Assembly (NCBI RefSeq): GCF_016595245.1
Contig: NZ_JAENHM010000044.1
Coordinates: forward strand, 310,001-374,000
Length of the DNA: 64,000 nt
Direction of reading: 5' to 3'
Source of the DNA: Azospirillum endophyticum
GTDB lineage: Bacteria; Pseudomonadota; Alphaproteobacteria; Azospirillales; Azospirillaceae
Shown: positions 18,954-27,298 of the stretch, piece after piece
How the letters are laid out: each line of letters starts with the position of its first letter
Numbering within the stretch: the stretch's first letter is position 1
Notes under the pieces: model-generated
Seen by the model: only the letters and a program-made list of their open reading frames with translations
What the model was told of the DNA's origin: nothing
Databases searched by the model: none
Position numbers and translations under genes: made by a program

Positions 18954-18973
18954 ACCAAGGGTTTTCCCTTGGT
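18954..18973. terminator. Hairpin between the TetR gene and the sox operon
   Basis: ACCAAGGG-TTTT-CCCTTGGT at 18954-18973 is a perfect 8-bp stem with a T4 loop. It lies 70 bases after the TetR stop and 97 bases before soxC. It has no following T-run, so it may be a terminator of the TetR transcript or a regulator site for the sox promoter. Confidence 0.45.
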
Positions 18974-19070
18974 CCCAACCGGAATCGTCCCGGTAGCGGC
19001 AATTGTTCGCTGCACGTACCATAAGCGCGACAAGGACACCGGCAGCGAACCGGAAGGAATTCAGACGGAC

Positions 19071-20510
19071 ATGAGCAATTTGCGGCCAACGGGAGAGGCG
19101 ACTCCCCGAACCGATCCGCTTGTCCCCGGCGCGGACATCTCCAGCGCGGATATCCGGGCCGGCCGGTTGCGGCGGGCGCCCGAGAATTTCCTGACCGCCG
19201 ACGACATCCGGCAGGTCGGCAAGGGACGGCGCGATTTCCTGCGCAGCAGCTTCCTGGCGGCGGCAGCCGCCACCGGCGCGGCGGCGCTGGGTGGCCGTGC
19301 CGCCATTGCCGCGACCACCGTCGCCGGCGACGGCGACCCCAACATCCTGACCCCCACCCCCTGGGGCAGCAGCCTGGGGCTGCCGGTGGCGGCCAATCCC
19401 TACGGCCAGCCGTCGAAGCACGAGCGCGCCCTGGTGCGCCGGCAAAGCCCCGGCCTGACCCAGGTGCCGGCCGCCAGCGTGTCCTTCGCCCCCCTGCAGG
19501 GGCTGTTCGGCATCATCACGCCCTCCGGCCTGCATTTCGAGCGGCACCACCAAGGCTGGCAGGACATCGACCCGACCCGGCACCGGCTGATGGTCAACGG
19601 CGCCCGGCCCGACTTCGTGAAGACGCCGAAGGTCTACACGATGGACGACATCATGCGCCTGCCGCCGGTGTCGCGGATGCATTTCATCGAATGCGGCGCC
19701 AACACCGGCATGGAATGGGGCAACGTCGCGGTTCCCACCGTGCAGTACACCCATGGCATGCTGTCGTGCAGCGAATTCACCGGAGTGCCGCTGCGCACCC
19801 TGCTGGAGGATTGCGGCGCCGACCTGAAGGCCGCCAAATTCGTCCTCGCCGAGGGCGGCGACGGCTCGTCGATGACCCGCACCATCCCGATCGAGCTGGT
19901 GCTGTCCGGCGAGGTGATGGTGGCCTACGGCCAGAACGGCGAGATGCTGCGGCCGGAGAACGGCTATCCGCTGCGCCTCGTGGTGCCGGGGGTGCAGGGC
20001 GTCTCCTGGGCGAAATGGCTGCGCCGGATCGAGGTCGGCGACCGCCCCTACGCCACCAAGGACGAGGCGGTCCACTACATCGACCTGATGCCCGACGGCC
20101 AGCACCGGCAATACACCTCGATCCAGGAATGCAAGTCGGTCATCACCAGCCCGTCGGGCGGCCAGACCCTGCTGGACAAGGGATATTTCACCATCAGCGG
20201 CCTCGCCTGGTCGGGCCGCGGGGCGGTCAAGCGGGTCGACGTCTCGACCGACGGCGGCATGAACTGGAGCCAGGCGACCCTGCAGACGCCCGTCCTGTCG
20301 AAATGCCTGACCCGCTTCACCCTGGCCTGGAACTGGGACGGCCGCCCGGCACTGCTGCAATCGCGCGCCACCGACGAGACCGGCTTCGTCCAGCCCGCCT
20401 ACGGCCAGCTTCGCGCGGTGCGCGGCACACGGTCGATCTACCACAACAACGCGATCCAGACCTGGCAGGTCGCCGAAAGCGGGGACGTGAACAATGTCCA
20501 GATCCTGTAA
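19071..20510 (+). CDS. soxC: Sulfane dehydrogenase molybdenum subunit SoxC
   Basis: A 479-residue periplasmic molybdopterin protein of the sulfite-oxidase family. With SoxD it oxidises the sulfane sulfur bound to SoxY, yielding six electrons. A Tat signal appears as GRRDFLRSSF at about residues 52-61, unusually far in, after a polar N-terminal extension. The molybdenum-ligand Cys is in HFIECGANTGMEW (Cys near residue 208). The C-terminal dimerisation domain includes ISGLAWSGRGAVKRVDVSTDGG, a sulfite-oxidase-family hallmark. ATG 19071 is used; GGAAGGAA lies about 14 bases upstream. The end overlaps soxD by 17 bases. Confidence 0.9.
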   Translation: MSNLRPTGEATPRTDPLVPGADISSADIRAGRLRRAPENFLTADDIRQVGKGRRDFLRSSFLAAAAATGAAALGGRAAIAATTVAGDGDPNILTPTPWGSSLGLPVAANPYGQPSKHERALVRRQSPGLTQVPAASVSFAPLQGLFGIITPSGLHFERHHQGWQDIDPTRHRLMVNGARPDFVKTPKVYTMDDIMRLPPVSRMHFIECGANTGMEWGNVAVPTVQYTHGMLSCSEFTGVPLRTLLEDCGADLKAAKFVLAEGGDGSSMTRTIPIELVLSGEVMVAYGQNGEMLRPENGYPLRLVVPGVQGVSWAKWLRRIEVGDRPYATKDEAVHYIDLMPDGQHRQYTSIQECKSVITSPSGGQTLLDKGYFTISGLAWSGRGAVKRVDVSTDGGMNWSQATLQTPVLSKCLTRFTLAWNWDGRPALLQSRATDETGFVQPAYGQLRAVRGTRSIYHNNAIQTWQVAESGDVNNVQIL

Positions 20511-21546
20511 AGCGGCGCTGCTCGCTTCGGCCGTCGGTGCCCTTCTCGCCTGGACGGCGCCGGCGCTGGCGGACGGCTTCGCCAATGTCGGCCGCCCGGC
20601 GACCCCGGCCGAGATCAAGGCCTGGGACATCGACGTCGGTCCCGACTTCGCCGGGCTGCCCAAGGGCTCCGGCACCGTGTCGCGCGGCATGGAGATCTGG
20701 GAGGAGAAATGCGCCAGCTGCCACGGCACCTTCGGTGAGAGCAACAGCGTCTTCAACCCGCTGGTCGGCGGCACCACCGCCGAGGATATCAAGACCGGCC
20801 ATGTCGCCGCCCTGAAGCGGACCGACTTCCCGGCGCGGACGACCTTCATGAAGGTCGCCACCGTCTCCACCCTCTACGACTACATCCGCCGCGCCATGCC
20901 GTGGAACGCGCCGAAGTCGCTGAGCGACGACGACGTCTATGCCGTGCTGGCCTATCTGCTGAACCTCGCGGAGATCGTGCCGGACGACTACACCCTGACC
21001 GACGCGACCATCCGCGACGTGCAGAAGCGGATGCCGAACCGCGACGGCATGACCACCGCCCACGCGCTCTGGCCCGGCCCTGACTTCCCCGGCATGGCGG
21101 CCAAGCCCGACACCGCCAACGCCGCCTGCATGACGAACTGCAAGCCGAAGGCCGAACTGGCCTCGCAGTTGCCGGAGCACGCCCGCGGCGCCCACGGCAA
21201 CATCGCCGAGCAGAACCGCCTCATCGGCCCGGTCCGCGGCCAGCGCACCGGCCCGGACACGGCCGCCGCGGAGGCACCCTCCCCCGCCCTGGCGCTGGCC
21301 GAACAGTCCGGCTGCCTGTCCTGCCATGCGGTCGACACCCGCGTCGTCGGCCCGAGCTACAGCGAGATCGCCGCCCGCTACCGCGGCAAGAACAGCAACG
21401 AAACGGCCGACGCGCTGGTGTCGAAGGTCAAGGCAGGCGGCGACGGCGCCTGGGGCGCCGTGCCGATGCCGCCGCAGGACGATCTGAGCATCGACGACGC
21501 CAAGACCCTGGTCGCCTGGATCCTGTCCGGCGCGCCGCAGAAGTAA
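20494..21546 (+). CDS. soxD: Sulfane dehydrogenase cytochrome c subunit SoxD
   Basis: A 350-residue periplasmic di-haem cytochrome c. After a signal peptide (cleavage around APALA-DG) the first haem site CASCH is at residues 73-77 and the second, CLSCH, near residue 270, in a C-terminal c551-like domain. SoxD accepts electrons from the molybdenum centre of SoxC and passes them to the respiratory chain. The translation start lies inside soxC, giving coupled expression. Length and haem spacing suit the Paracoccus-type protein. Confidence 0.9.
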   Translation: MSRSCKAALLASAVGALLAWTAPALADGFANVGRPATPAEIKAWDIDVGPDFAGLPKGSGTVSRGMEIWEEKCASCHGTFGESNSVFNPLVGGTTAEDIKTGHVAALKRTDFPARTTFMKVATVSTLYDYIRRAMPWNAPKSLSDDDVYAVLAYLLNLAEIVPDDYTLTDATIRDVQKRMPNRDGMTTAHALWPGPDFPGMAAKPDTANAACMTNCKPKAELASQLPEHARGAHGNIAEQNRLIGPVRGQRTGPDTAAAEAPSPALALAEQSGCLSCHAVDTRVVGPSYSEIAARYRGKNSNETADALVSKVKAGGDGAWGAVPMPPQDDLSIDDAKTLVAWILSGAPQK

Positions 21547-21570
21547 CGAGACCGAGGAGGAGCATCTCAC

Positions 21571-22029
21571 ATGACACAGGCAGTGATGGAACGGCGTCAG
21601 GTGCTGACGTTCCTGGGGGCGCTGGCGGCGGCCGGATTCGTGGTGCCGCAGGCGGCCTTCGCCAACTGGGACAAGCCCGCCTTCGACGCCAAGACGATGG
21701 ACGACGCGCTGAAGGCGCTCGGTGCCGGCGCGCCGGCCAACAGCGGCGACGTGCAGATCGTCGCCTCCGACATCGCGGAGAACGGGGCGGTGGTTCCGGT
21801 CCAGGCGATCAGCCGGCTGCCCAACACCGAACGCATCGCCATCCTGGTGGAAAAGAACCCCAACATGCTGGCGGCCGCCTTCGACATGGCGCCGGACACC
21901 ATTCCGGAAGTCACCGCCCGCATCAAGATGGGACAGACCTCCAACGTCATGGTGCTGGTCAAGGCCGACGGCAAATTCTACGCCGCCGCCAAGGAAATCA
22001 AGGTGACGCTCGGCGGCTGCGGCGGCTGA
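21571..22029 (+). CDS. soxY: Thiosulfate-oxidation carrier protein SoxY
   Basis: A 152-residue substrate carrier. It ends in LGGCGG, the swinging arm whose Cys (residue 150) carries the sulfur intermediates during the Sox cycle. The N-terminus has a Tat-like signal, ERRQVLTFLGALAAAGF, with export as a complex with SoxZ expected. A ribosome site GAGGAGG lies before the ATG. Position between soxD and soxZ confirms the role. Confidence 0.95.
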   Translation: MTQAVMERRQVLTFLGALAAAGFVVPQAAFANWDKPAFDAKTMDDALKALGAGAPANSGDVQIVASDIAENGAVVPVQAISRLPNTERIAILVEKNPNMLAAAFDMAPDTIPEVTARIKMGQTSNVMVLVKADGKFYAAAKEIKVTLGGCGG

Positions 22030-22052
22030 GCGGACGGGAAAGGAGCACGATC

Positions 22053-22364
22053 ATGGGCAATCCGATGAAGATCCGCGCCTCCGCCAAGGACGGCGTCACC
22101 GAGATCAAGATCCTGATGAGCCACGAGATGGAGACCGGCCAGCGCAAGGACGCCAACGGCACGGTCATCCCCGCCTGGTTCATCAACGAGATCACCGCCA
22201 AGCTCGACGGCAAGACGGTGATGCAGGCGCAATGGGGGCCGTCGATTTCCAAGAACCCCTACCTCGCCTTCAAGGTCAAGGGCGGCAAGGCCGGCGACAA
22301 GGTCTCCGTCACCTGGGTCGACAACCGGGGCGACACCCGCACCGACGAGGCCGCCGTGACTTGA
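22053..22364 (+). CDS. soxZ: Thiosulfate-oxidation carrier subunit SoxZ
   Basis: A 103-residue protein of immunoglobulin-like fold that forms a heterodimer with SoxY. It shows the family features KIRASAKDGVTEIKILMSH at the N-terminus and VSVTWVDNRGD near the C-terminus. It has no signal peptide of its own and is exported with SoxY. GGAAAGGAG before the ATG is a strong ribosome site. Confidence 0.95.
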   Translation: MGNPMKIRASAKDGVTEIKILMSHEMETGQRKDANGTVIPAWFINEITAKLDGKTVMQAQWGPSISKNPYLAFKVKGGKAGDKVSVTWVDNRGDTRTDEAAVT

Positions 22365-22452
22365 GAAGTCGGCACCTGACGCGGCGCCGCTCAAGCCGGC
22401 AGGGGCGGGCCGGCGGGGGCGGACAAGAACGAGAGGATGGGAGGGGGGAGAC

Positions 22453-23268
22453 ATGGTGGATCGTGTAAGCGTCGGGGTTGCGGCGTTCCTTGCGGTGTCG
22501 GCAGTGGCCGCGACGGCGGCCTACGCCCAGAAGGATGCGGCGCAGGAGGGCATCGAGGCATATCGCGAAGCCTTGCAGGACGGCAACCCGGCCGAACTGT
22601 ACGAGGCGACCGGCGAGGAGCTGTGGAAGACGCCGGCCGGCCCGAAGAAGGCCTCGCTGGAGCAATGCGACCTCGGCCTCGGCCCCGGCGTCGTCAAGGG
22701 CGCCTATGCCCGGCTGCCGCGCCATTTCCAGGACACCGACCGCGTCCAGGATCTGGAGTCGCGCCTGCTGACCTGCATGGAGACTTTGCAGGGCAAGGAT
22801 CCGAAACCCTATGTCGAGTCCGCCTTCACCGCCCCGCCGAAGGAGGAGATGATCGCGCTCGCCGCCTATGTCTCCGGCCAGTCCAAGGGCGACGCCATCG
22901 CCGTCGCGCCCAAGCATCCCAAGGAACAGGCGATGTACGATTTGGGCAAGCGGATGTTCTACTATCAGAGCGGTCCCTACGACTTCTCCTGCGCCACCTG
23001 CCACGGCCAGGAAGGCACGCGCATCCGTCTCCAGGACCTGCCCTACATCCCGGGAACCAAGGGCGCGGCGGCCGGCTGGGGCAGCTGGCCGGCCTACCGG
23101 GTCAGCGCCGGCCAGATGTGGTCGATGCAGTGGCGCCTGAACGACTGCTTCCGCCAGCAGCGCTTCCCCGAGCCGGTCTACACCTCCGACGCGACCATCG
23201 CGCTGTCGATGTACATGGCGGCCAACGCCAGCGGGGAAACCATGAAGACGCCCGGGATCAAGCGTTGA
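22453..23268 (+). CDS. soxA: L-cysteine S-thiosulfotransferase subunit SoxA
   Basis: A 271-residue periplasmic cytochrome c subunit that with SoxX joins thiosulfate to the SoxY cysteine. After a signal peptide ending AAYA-Q, only one CxxCH haem site is present (CATCH, residues 180-184). The equivalent of the first haem in di-haem SoxA proteins is replaced by a pair of isolated cysteines (residues 72 and 108), as in the mono-haem class. Cys 232 in NDCFRQQRFPEP is the expected active-site haem-ligand Cys that is modified to a persulfide. The gap from soxZ is 88 bases, longer than the other gaps in the operon. Confidence 0.92.
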   Translation: MVDRVSVGVAAFLAVSAVAATAAYAQKDAAQEGIEAYREALQDGNPAELYEATGEELWKTPAGPKKASLEQCDLGLGPGVVKGAYARLPRHFQDTDRVQDLESRLLTCMETLQGKDPKPYVESAFTAPPKEEMIALAAYVSGQSKGDAIAVAPKHPKEQAMYDLGKRMFYYQSGPYDFSCATCHGQEGTRIRLQDLPYIPGTKGAAAGWGSWPAYRVSAGQMWSMQWRLNDCFRQQRFPEPVYTSDATIALSMYMAANASGETMKTPGIKR

Positions 23269-23279
23269 GGGAGACCGCC

Positions 23280-23945
23280 ATGAAAAACGCCATGACCCAC
23301 CTTGCCGCCATTGCCGCCCTGCTGCTGGCCGGCCCGGCGCTCGCCCAGGGCAAGGCCGCGCCGTCCTGGGGACCGGGGGCCGACGATGCCGCCTTCACCC
23401 GCATGCTGGCCGCCAGCTTCAAGGACAAGGGCATCGCCAAGGTCGACCGCCTGACCCAGGACGAGACGCAGGCCTTCTGCTCCGACCCCGAGGCCGCCGC
23501 CAGCCCGGCCGCGGCGGAAAAGCGCCAGCGGATCGAGGCCGCCAACATGGCGACGGTCAAATGGCCGTCGGACGGCAAATGGCTGGGCGACTGGAAGGAA
23601 GGCGAGAAGATCGCCCAGAGCGGCCGCGGCAACACGTGGACCGACAAGCCGGGCGAGCCCAACGGCGGCAACTGCTACAACTGCCACCAGATCAGCCCGG
23701 CGGAGATCTCCTACGGCACCATCGGCCCCAGCCTGCTGCAATACGGCGCGCTGCGCGGCGGCGACGAGGAGACGATGAAGGCGGCCTGGGCCAAGATCTA
23801 CAACGCCAAATCGCTCAACGCCTGCTCCAACATGCCGCGCGCCGGCCATATGGGCATCCTGGCCGAGGCGCAGATCAAGCACCTGATGGCCCTGCTGTTC
23901 GACCCGGCCTCGCCGGTCAATGCCAAAACGGGGCCTGCGAAATGA
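23280..23945 (+). CDS. soxX: Cytochrome c subunit SoxX
   Basis: A 221-residue periplasmic mono-haem cytochrome that forms the SoxAX complex. Signal peptide ends at ALA-Q; the haem site CYNCH is at residues 132-136 and the axial Met is probably residue 185 in CSNMPRAGH. The haem domain is preceded by an unusually long N-terminal segment of about 105 residues that contains one extra Cys (residue 67). ATG 23280 is taken because it begins the signal peptide; the longer frame upstream only shadows soxA. Confidence 0.92.
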   Translation: MKNAMTHLAAIAALLLAGPALAQGKAAPSWGPGADDAAFTRMLAASFKDKGIAKVDRLTQDETQAFCSDPEAAASPAAAEKRQRIEAANMATVKWPSDGKWLGDWKEGEKIAQSGRGNTWTDKPGEPNGGNCYNCHQISPAEISYGTIGPSLLQYGALRGGDEETMKAAWAKIYNAKSLNACSNMPRAGHMGILAEAQIKHLMALLFDPASPVNAKTGPAK

Positions 23946-25666
23946 ACCGCCGCGAGTTCCTCACCGTCCTGGCCGCCGCCAACGCCGCCGGCCTGCTGCT
24001 GCCCGGCGCCGGCCTCGCCCGCGCCGAGGCGGCGGCGGAAGCGGTCTACGACGCGCCGGCCTTCGGCAACGTCTCGCTTCTGCACATCACCGACTGCCAT
24101 GCCCAGCTTAAGCCGATCCATTTCCGCGAGCCGAGCGTCAATCTCGGCATCGGCGGCATGGCCGGCCGGGTGCCGCATCTGGTGGGCAGCCGGCTGCTGG
24201 AGCATTTCAACCTCAAGGCCGGCAGCCGCGAGGCCTACGCCTACTCCTGTCTCGACTTCGAAAATCTCGCCGGGCTGTACGGCAAGGTCGGCGGCTTCGC
24301 CCATCTGGCGACGCTGGTCAAGCGGGTGCGGGCCAACCGGCCGGGCGCCCTGCTGCTCGACGGCGGCGACACCTGGCAGGGGTCGGGCACCGCGCTGTGG
24401 ACTCAGGGACAGGACATGGTGGAGGCCGCCAAGCTGCTGGGCGTCGACATCATGACCCTGCATTGGGAATGCACCTACGGCCAGGACCGCGTGAAGGAGA
24501 TCGCCGAAAAGGACTTCGCCGGCAAGATCGAGATCGTCGCCCAGAACATCAAGACCGCCGATTTCGGCGACGACGTCTTCAAGCCCTACACCCTGCGCGA
24601 CGTCAACGGCGTCAAGGTCGCGGTGATCGGACAGGCCTTCCCCTACACGCCGATCGCCAACCCGCGCTACATGGTGGCCGACTGGACCTTCGGCATCCGC
24701 GAGGAGGAGATGCAGGCGACGGTCGATGCCGCCCGTGCCGCCGGCGCCGCGGTGGTCGTCGTGCTGTCGCACAACGGCATGGACGTCGACCTGAAGATGG
24801 CGTCGCGCGTCCGCGGCATCGACGCCATCCTCGGCGGCCACACCCATGACGGCATGCCGGCGCCCAGCATCGTCGCCAACCCCGGCGGCAAGACGCTGGT
24901 CACCAACGCCGGCTCCAACGGCAAGTTCCTGGGCGTGCTCGACCTTCAGGTGACGGGCGGGCGGGTCGCCGACTTCCGCTACCGGCTGATGCCGGTCTTC
25001 GCCACCCTGCTGCCCGCCGACCCGGAGATGGACGCGCTGATCACCCGCGTCCGTGCCCCCTACGAGGCCAGGCTGGGCGAGACGCTGGCGGTGACGGAAG
25101 GAACGCTCTACCGGCGCGGCAACTTCAACGGCAGCTTCGACCAGCTGATCCTCGACGCGCTGATGGCGGAGAAGGATGCCGAGATCGCCTTCTCCCCCGG
25201 CTTCCGCTGGGGCACCACGCTGCTGCCCGGCCAGCCGATCACCATGGAGAACCTGCTGGACCAGACCGCCATCACCTATCCCTACGTCACGCTGAACCGG
25301 ATGACCGGCGAGCAGATCAAGACGGTGCTGGAGGATGTCTGCGACAACCTGTTCAACCCCGACCCCTATTACCAGCAGGGCGGCGACATGGTGCGCGTCG
25401 GCGGCCTGTCCTACGCCTGCGACCCCGCCGCCCCGGCCGGCCGGCGCATCCAGGACATGACGCTGAACGGCCAGCCGCTGGAGGCGTCGAAGAGCTACAA
25501 GGTCGCCGGCTGGGCGCCGGTCGCGGAGGAGGCGAAGGCGGCCGGCGGCGAGCCGGTCTGGGACCTCGTCGCCCGCCATCTGCGCGCCCGCAAGACGGTG
25601 GCGCCGCCGCAGCTCAACCTGCCGACCCTGAAGGGGGTGGACGGCAACCCCGGCCTTGCCGCCTGA
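23942..25666 (+). CDS. soxB: Sulfate thiohydrolase SoxB
   Basis: A 574-residue periplasmic di-manganese enzyme that releases sulfate from the SoxY-bound S-sulfonate. A Tat-type signal (NRREFLTVLAAANAAG) is followed by the metallophosphoesterase domain with ligands in HITDCHAQ (Asp 51, His 53), LLDGGDTWQGS, SHNGMDVD and GGHTHDGM. The C-terminal 5'-nucleotidase-type domain is complete. The ATG overlaps the soxX stop by four bases. Confidence 0.95.
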   Translation: MNRREFLTVLAAANAAGLLLPGAGLARAEAAAEAVYDAPAFGNVSLLHITDCHAQLKPIHFREPSVNLGIGGMAGRVPHLVGSRLLEHFNLKAGSREAYAYSCLDFENLAGLYGKVGGFAHLATLVKRVRANRPGALLLDGGDTWQGSGTALWTQGQDMVEAAKLLGVDIMTLHWECTYGQDRVKEIAEKDFAGKIEIVAQNIKTADFGDDVFKPYTLRDVNGVKVAVIGQAFPYTPIANPRYMVADWTFGIREEEMQATVDAARAAGAAVVVVLSHNGMDVDLKMASRVRGIDAILGGHTHDGMPAPSIVANPGGKTLVTNAGSNGKFLGVLDLQVTGGRVADFRYRLMPVFATLLPADPEMDALITRVRAPYEARLGETLAVTEGTLYRRGNFNGSFDQLILDALMAEKDAEIAFSPGFRWGTTLLPGQPITMENLLDQTAITYPYVTLNRMTGEQIKTVLEDVCDNLFNPDPYYQQGGDMVRVGGLSYACDPAAPAGRRIQDMTLNGQPLEASKSYKVAGWAPVAEEAKAAGGEPVWDLVARHLRARKTVAPPQLNLPTLKGVDGNPGLAA

Positions 25667-25703
25667 CGGCTTGGCCCAGCTCCGAACCGGAAAGGCTCAG
25701 ACC

Positions 25704-26132
25704 ATGAGCGTTCGTCGTTTCCTGGCCCCCCTGCTGATGCTGTTCATCCTGGCCGGCGCCGCCCCGGCGCTGGCCCAGGACAAGGTCGTCTACCACATCG
25801 ACAACGCCGCCGAGCAGGGCACCAAGGCGCTGCGCAACATCCGCAACCATCTGGACGTGGCACCGAAGACCGAGATCCGCGTGGTCACCCACGCCGAGGG
25901 CATCGACCTGCTGATGGAAGGCGCCAAGGACCAGAAGAACAACATCGACTATGCCCCGCTGATCTCCGACCTGAAGGGGCGCGGCGTCCACTTCGAGGTG
26001 TGCGAGATCACCATCAAGCGGCGCAACCTGAACAAGGACCAGTTCGTGATGGACGCGGAGTTCACGCCCTCCGGCGTCGTCCGCATCACCGAGCTGCAGG
26101 CGCGCGACCACTACGCCTACATCAAGCCCTGA
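25704..26132 (+). CDS. Periplasmic DsrE-family protein
   Basis: A 142-residue exported protein: signal peptide ending APALA-QD, then a DsrE/DsrF-type fold (VVYHIDNAAEQG, LRNIRNHLDV, VVTHAEGIDLL) with one Cys in FEVCEITIKRR. DsrE-like proteins carry sulfur as persulfide on a conserved Cys. The position right after soxB and before a sulfur-compound transporter suggests that it carries or delivers sulfur in the periplasm, but this exact role is inference. ATG 25704 begins the signal peptide. Confidence 0.78.
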   Translation: MSVRRFLAPLLMLFILAGAAPALAQDKVVYHIDNAAEQGTKALRNIRNHLDVAPKTEIRVVTHAEGIDLLMEGAKDQKNNIDYAPLISDLKGRGVHFEVCEITIKRRNLNKDQFVMDAEFTPSGVVRITELQARDHYAYIKP

Positions 26133-26145
26133 GAGGGCCGCCGCC

Positions 26146-27258
26146 ATGGATCCCGCCATGGGTCTCACCCTCGACGCCCTGATGGAAAGCCTGGGCGAGG
26201 ACCGCTTCATGGCGCTGGGCGGGCTGGCGGTCGGCCTGCTGTTCGGGGTCGTGGCGCAGCGGTCGCGCTTCTGCCTGCGCGCTTCGACGCTGGAGGTGGC
26301 GCATGGCCGGCTGGGCGACCGGCTGGCGGTGTGGCTAATCGCCTTCTCCACCGCGCTGATCGCGACCCAGGGGCTGATCCTGCTCGGGCTGTTCGACACC
26401 GGCAGCGTCCGCCAGCTCAACAATCCCGGCAGCCTGTCGGGGGCGGTGATCGGCGGGCTGATGTTCGGCTGCGGCATGACACTGACCCGGGCCTGCGCCA
26501 GCCGCATGCTGGTGCTGTCGGCGACCGGCAATCTGCGGGCGCTGCTGTCCGGGCTGGTGTTCGCGGTGGTCGCCCAGGCGGCGATGCGCGGCGTCCTGGC
26601 GCCGCTGCGCGAGACGGTCAACGGCTGGTGGGTGATCAGCGGCCAGCAGCGCGACCTGCTGGCGCTGGCCGGCATCGGCCATGGCGGGGCGCTGCTGTTC
26701 GGGATGGGCTGGCTCGCGGCCGGGGTGGCGATCGCCCGGCGCAACCGCTTGTCGGGCTGGTCCTGGCTGGGGGCGGCCGGGGTCGGCGCGACGGTCGCCG
26801 CCGCCTGGTGGTTCACCTGGCGGGCCGCAGCATCCGCCTTCGACCCGGTGACCGTCCATTCCCTGAGCTTCACCGCGCCCTCGGCCGATTTCCTGATGCT
26901 GGTGCTGTCGCCGCCGGGCACCCGCTGGGGCTTCGACACCGGGCTGATCCCCGGCGTGGCGCTGGGCGCCTTCCTCGCCGGTCTGGCCGGGCGCGACCTC
27001 AGGCTGGAGGGCTTCAACGACGGTTCCACCATGCGGCGCTACATCGTCGGCGGCTGCCTGATGGGATTCGGCAGCGTGCTGGCCGGCGGCTGCGCGGTCG
27101 GGGCCGGGGTGTCCGGCGCCTCGATCTTCACGGCGACGGCATGGCTGGTGCTGTGGTCGATGTGGATCGGCGCCGTGCTGACCGACTTCGCCATCGATCG
27201 CCCGGCGCGGACGGGCAATGGCGGCATCGCCACCGTCCCGCCGGTCGCGGCGCGATGA
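26146..27258 (+). CDS. YeeE/YedE (TsuA/SoxT-type) sulfur-compound transporter
   Basis: A 370-residue polytopic membrane protein with about nine or more hydrophobic segments. It has the conserved Cys motifs of the YeeE/YedE family: RSRFCLRAS, GCGMTLTRACASR and GGCAVGAGVSGAS. Family members (TsuA, and the SoxT proteins of other Sox clusters) move thiosulfate or a sulfur atom across the membrane. It lies 13 bases after the DsrE-like gene and is probably the membrane partner of that protein. Confidence 0.82.
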   Translation: MDPAMGLTLDALMESLGEDRFMALGGLAVGLLFGVVAQRSRFCLRASTLEVAHGRLGDRLAVWLIAFSTALIATQGLILLGLFDTGSVRQLNNPGSLSGAVIGGLMFGCGMTLTRACASRMLVLSATGNLRALLSGLVFAVVAQAAMRGVLAPLRETVNGWWVISGQQRDLLALAGIGHGGALLFGMGWLAAGVAIARRNRLSGWSWLGAAGVGATVAAAWWFTWRAAASAFDPVTVHSLSFTAPSADFLMLVLSPPGTRWGFDTGLIPGVALGAFLAGLAGRDLRLEGFNDGSTMRRYIVGGCLMGFGSVLAGGCAVGAGVSGASIFTATAWLVLWSMWIGAVLTDFAIDRPARTGNGGIATVPPVAAR

Positions 27259-27298
27259 GTCAAAGCAATATCCAAACAACGCCCAGAGGGAGGCCCGC

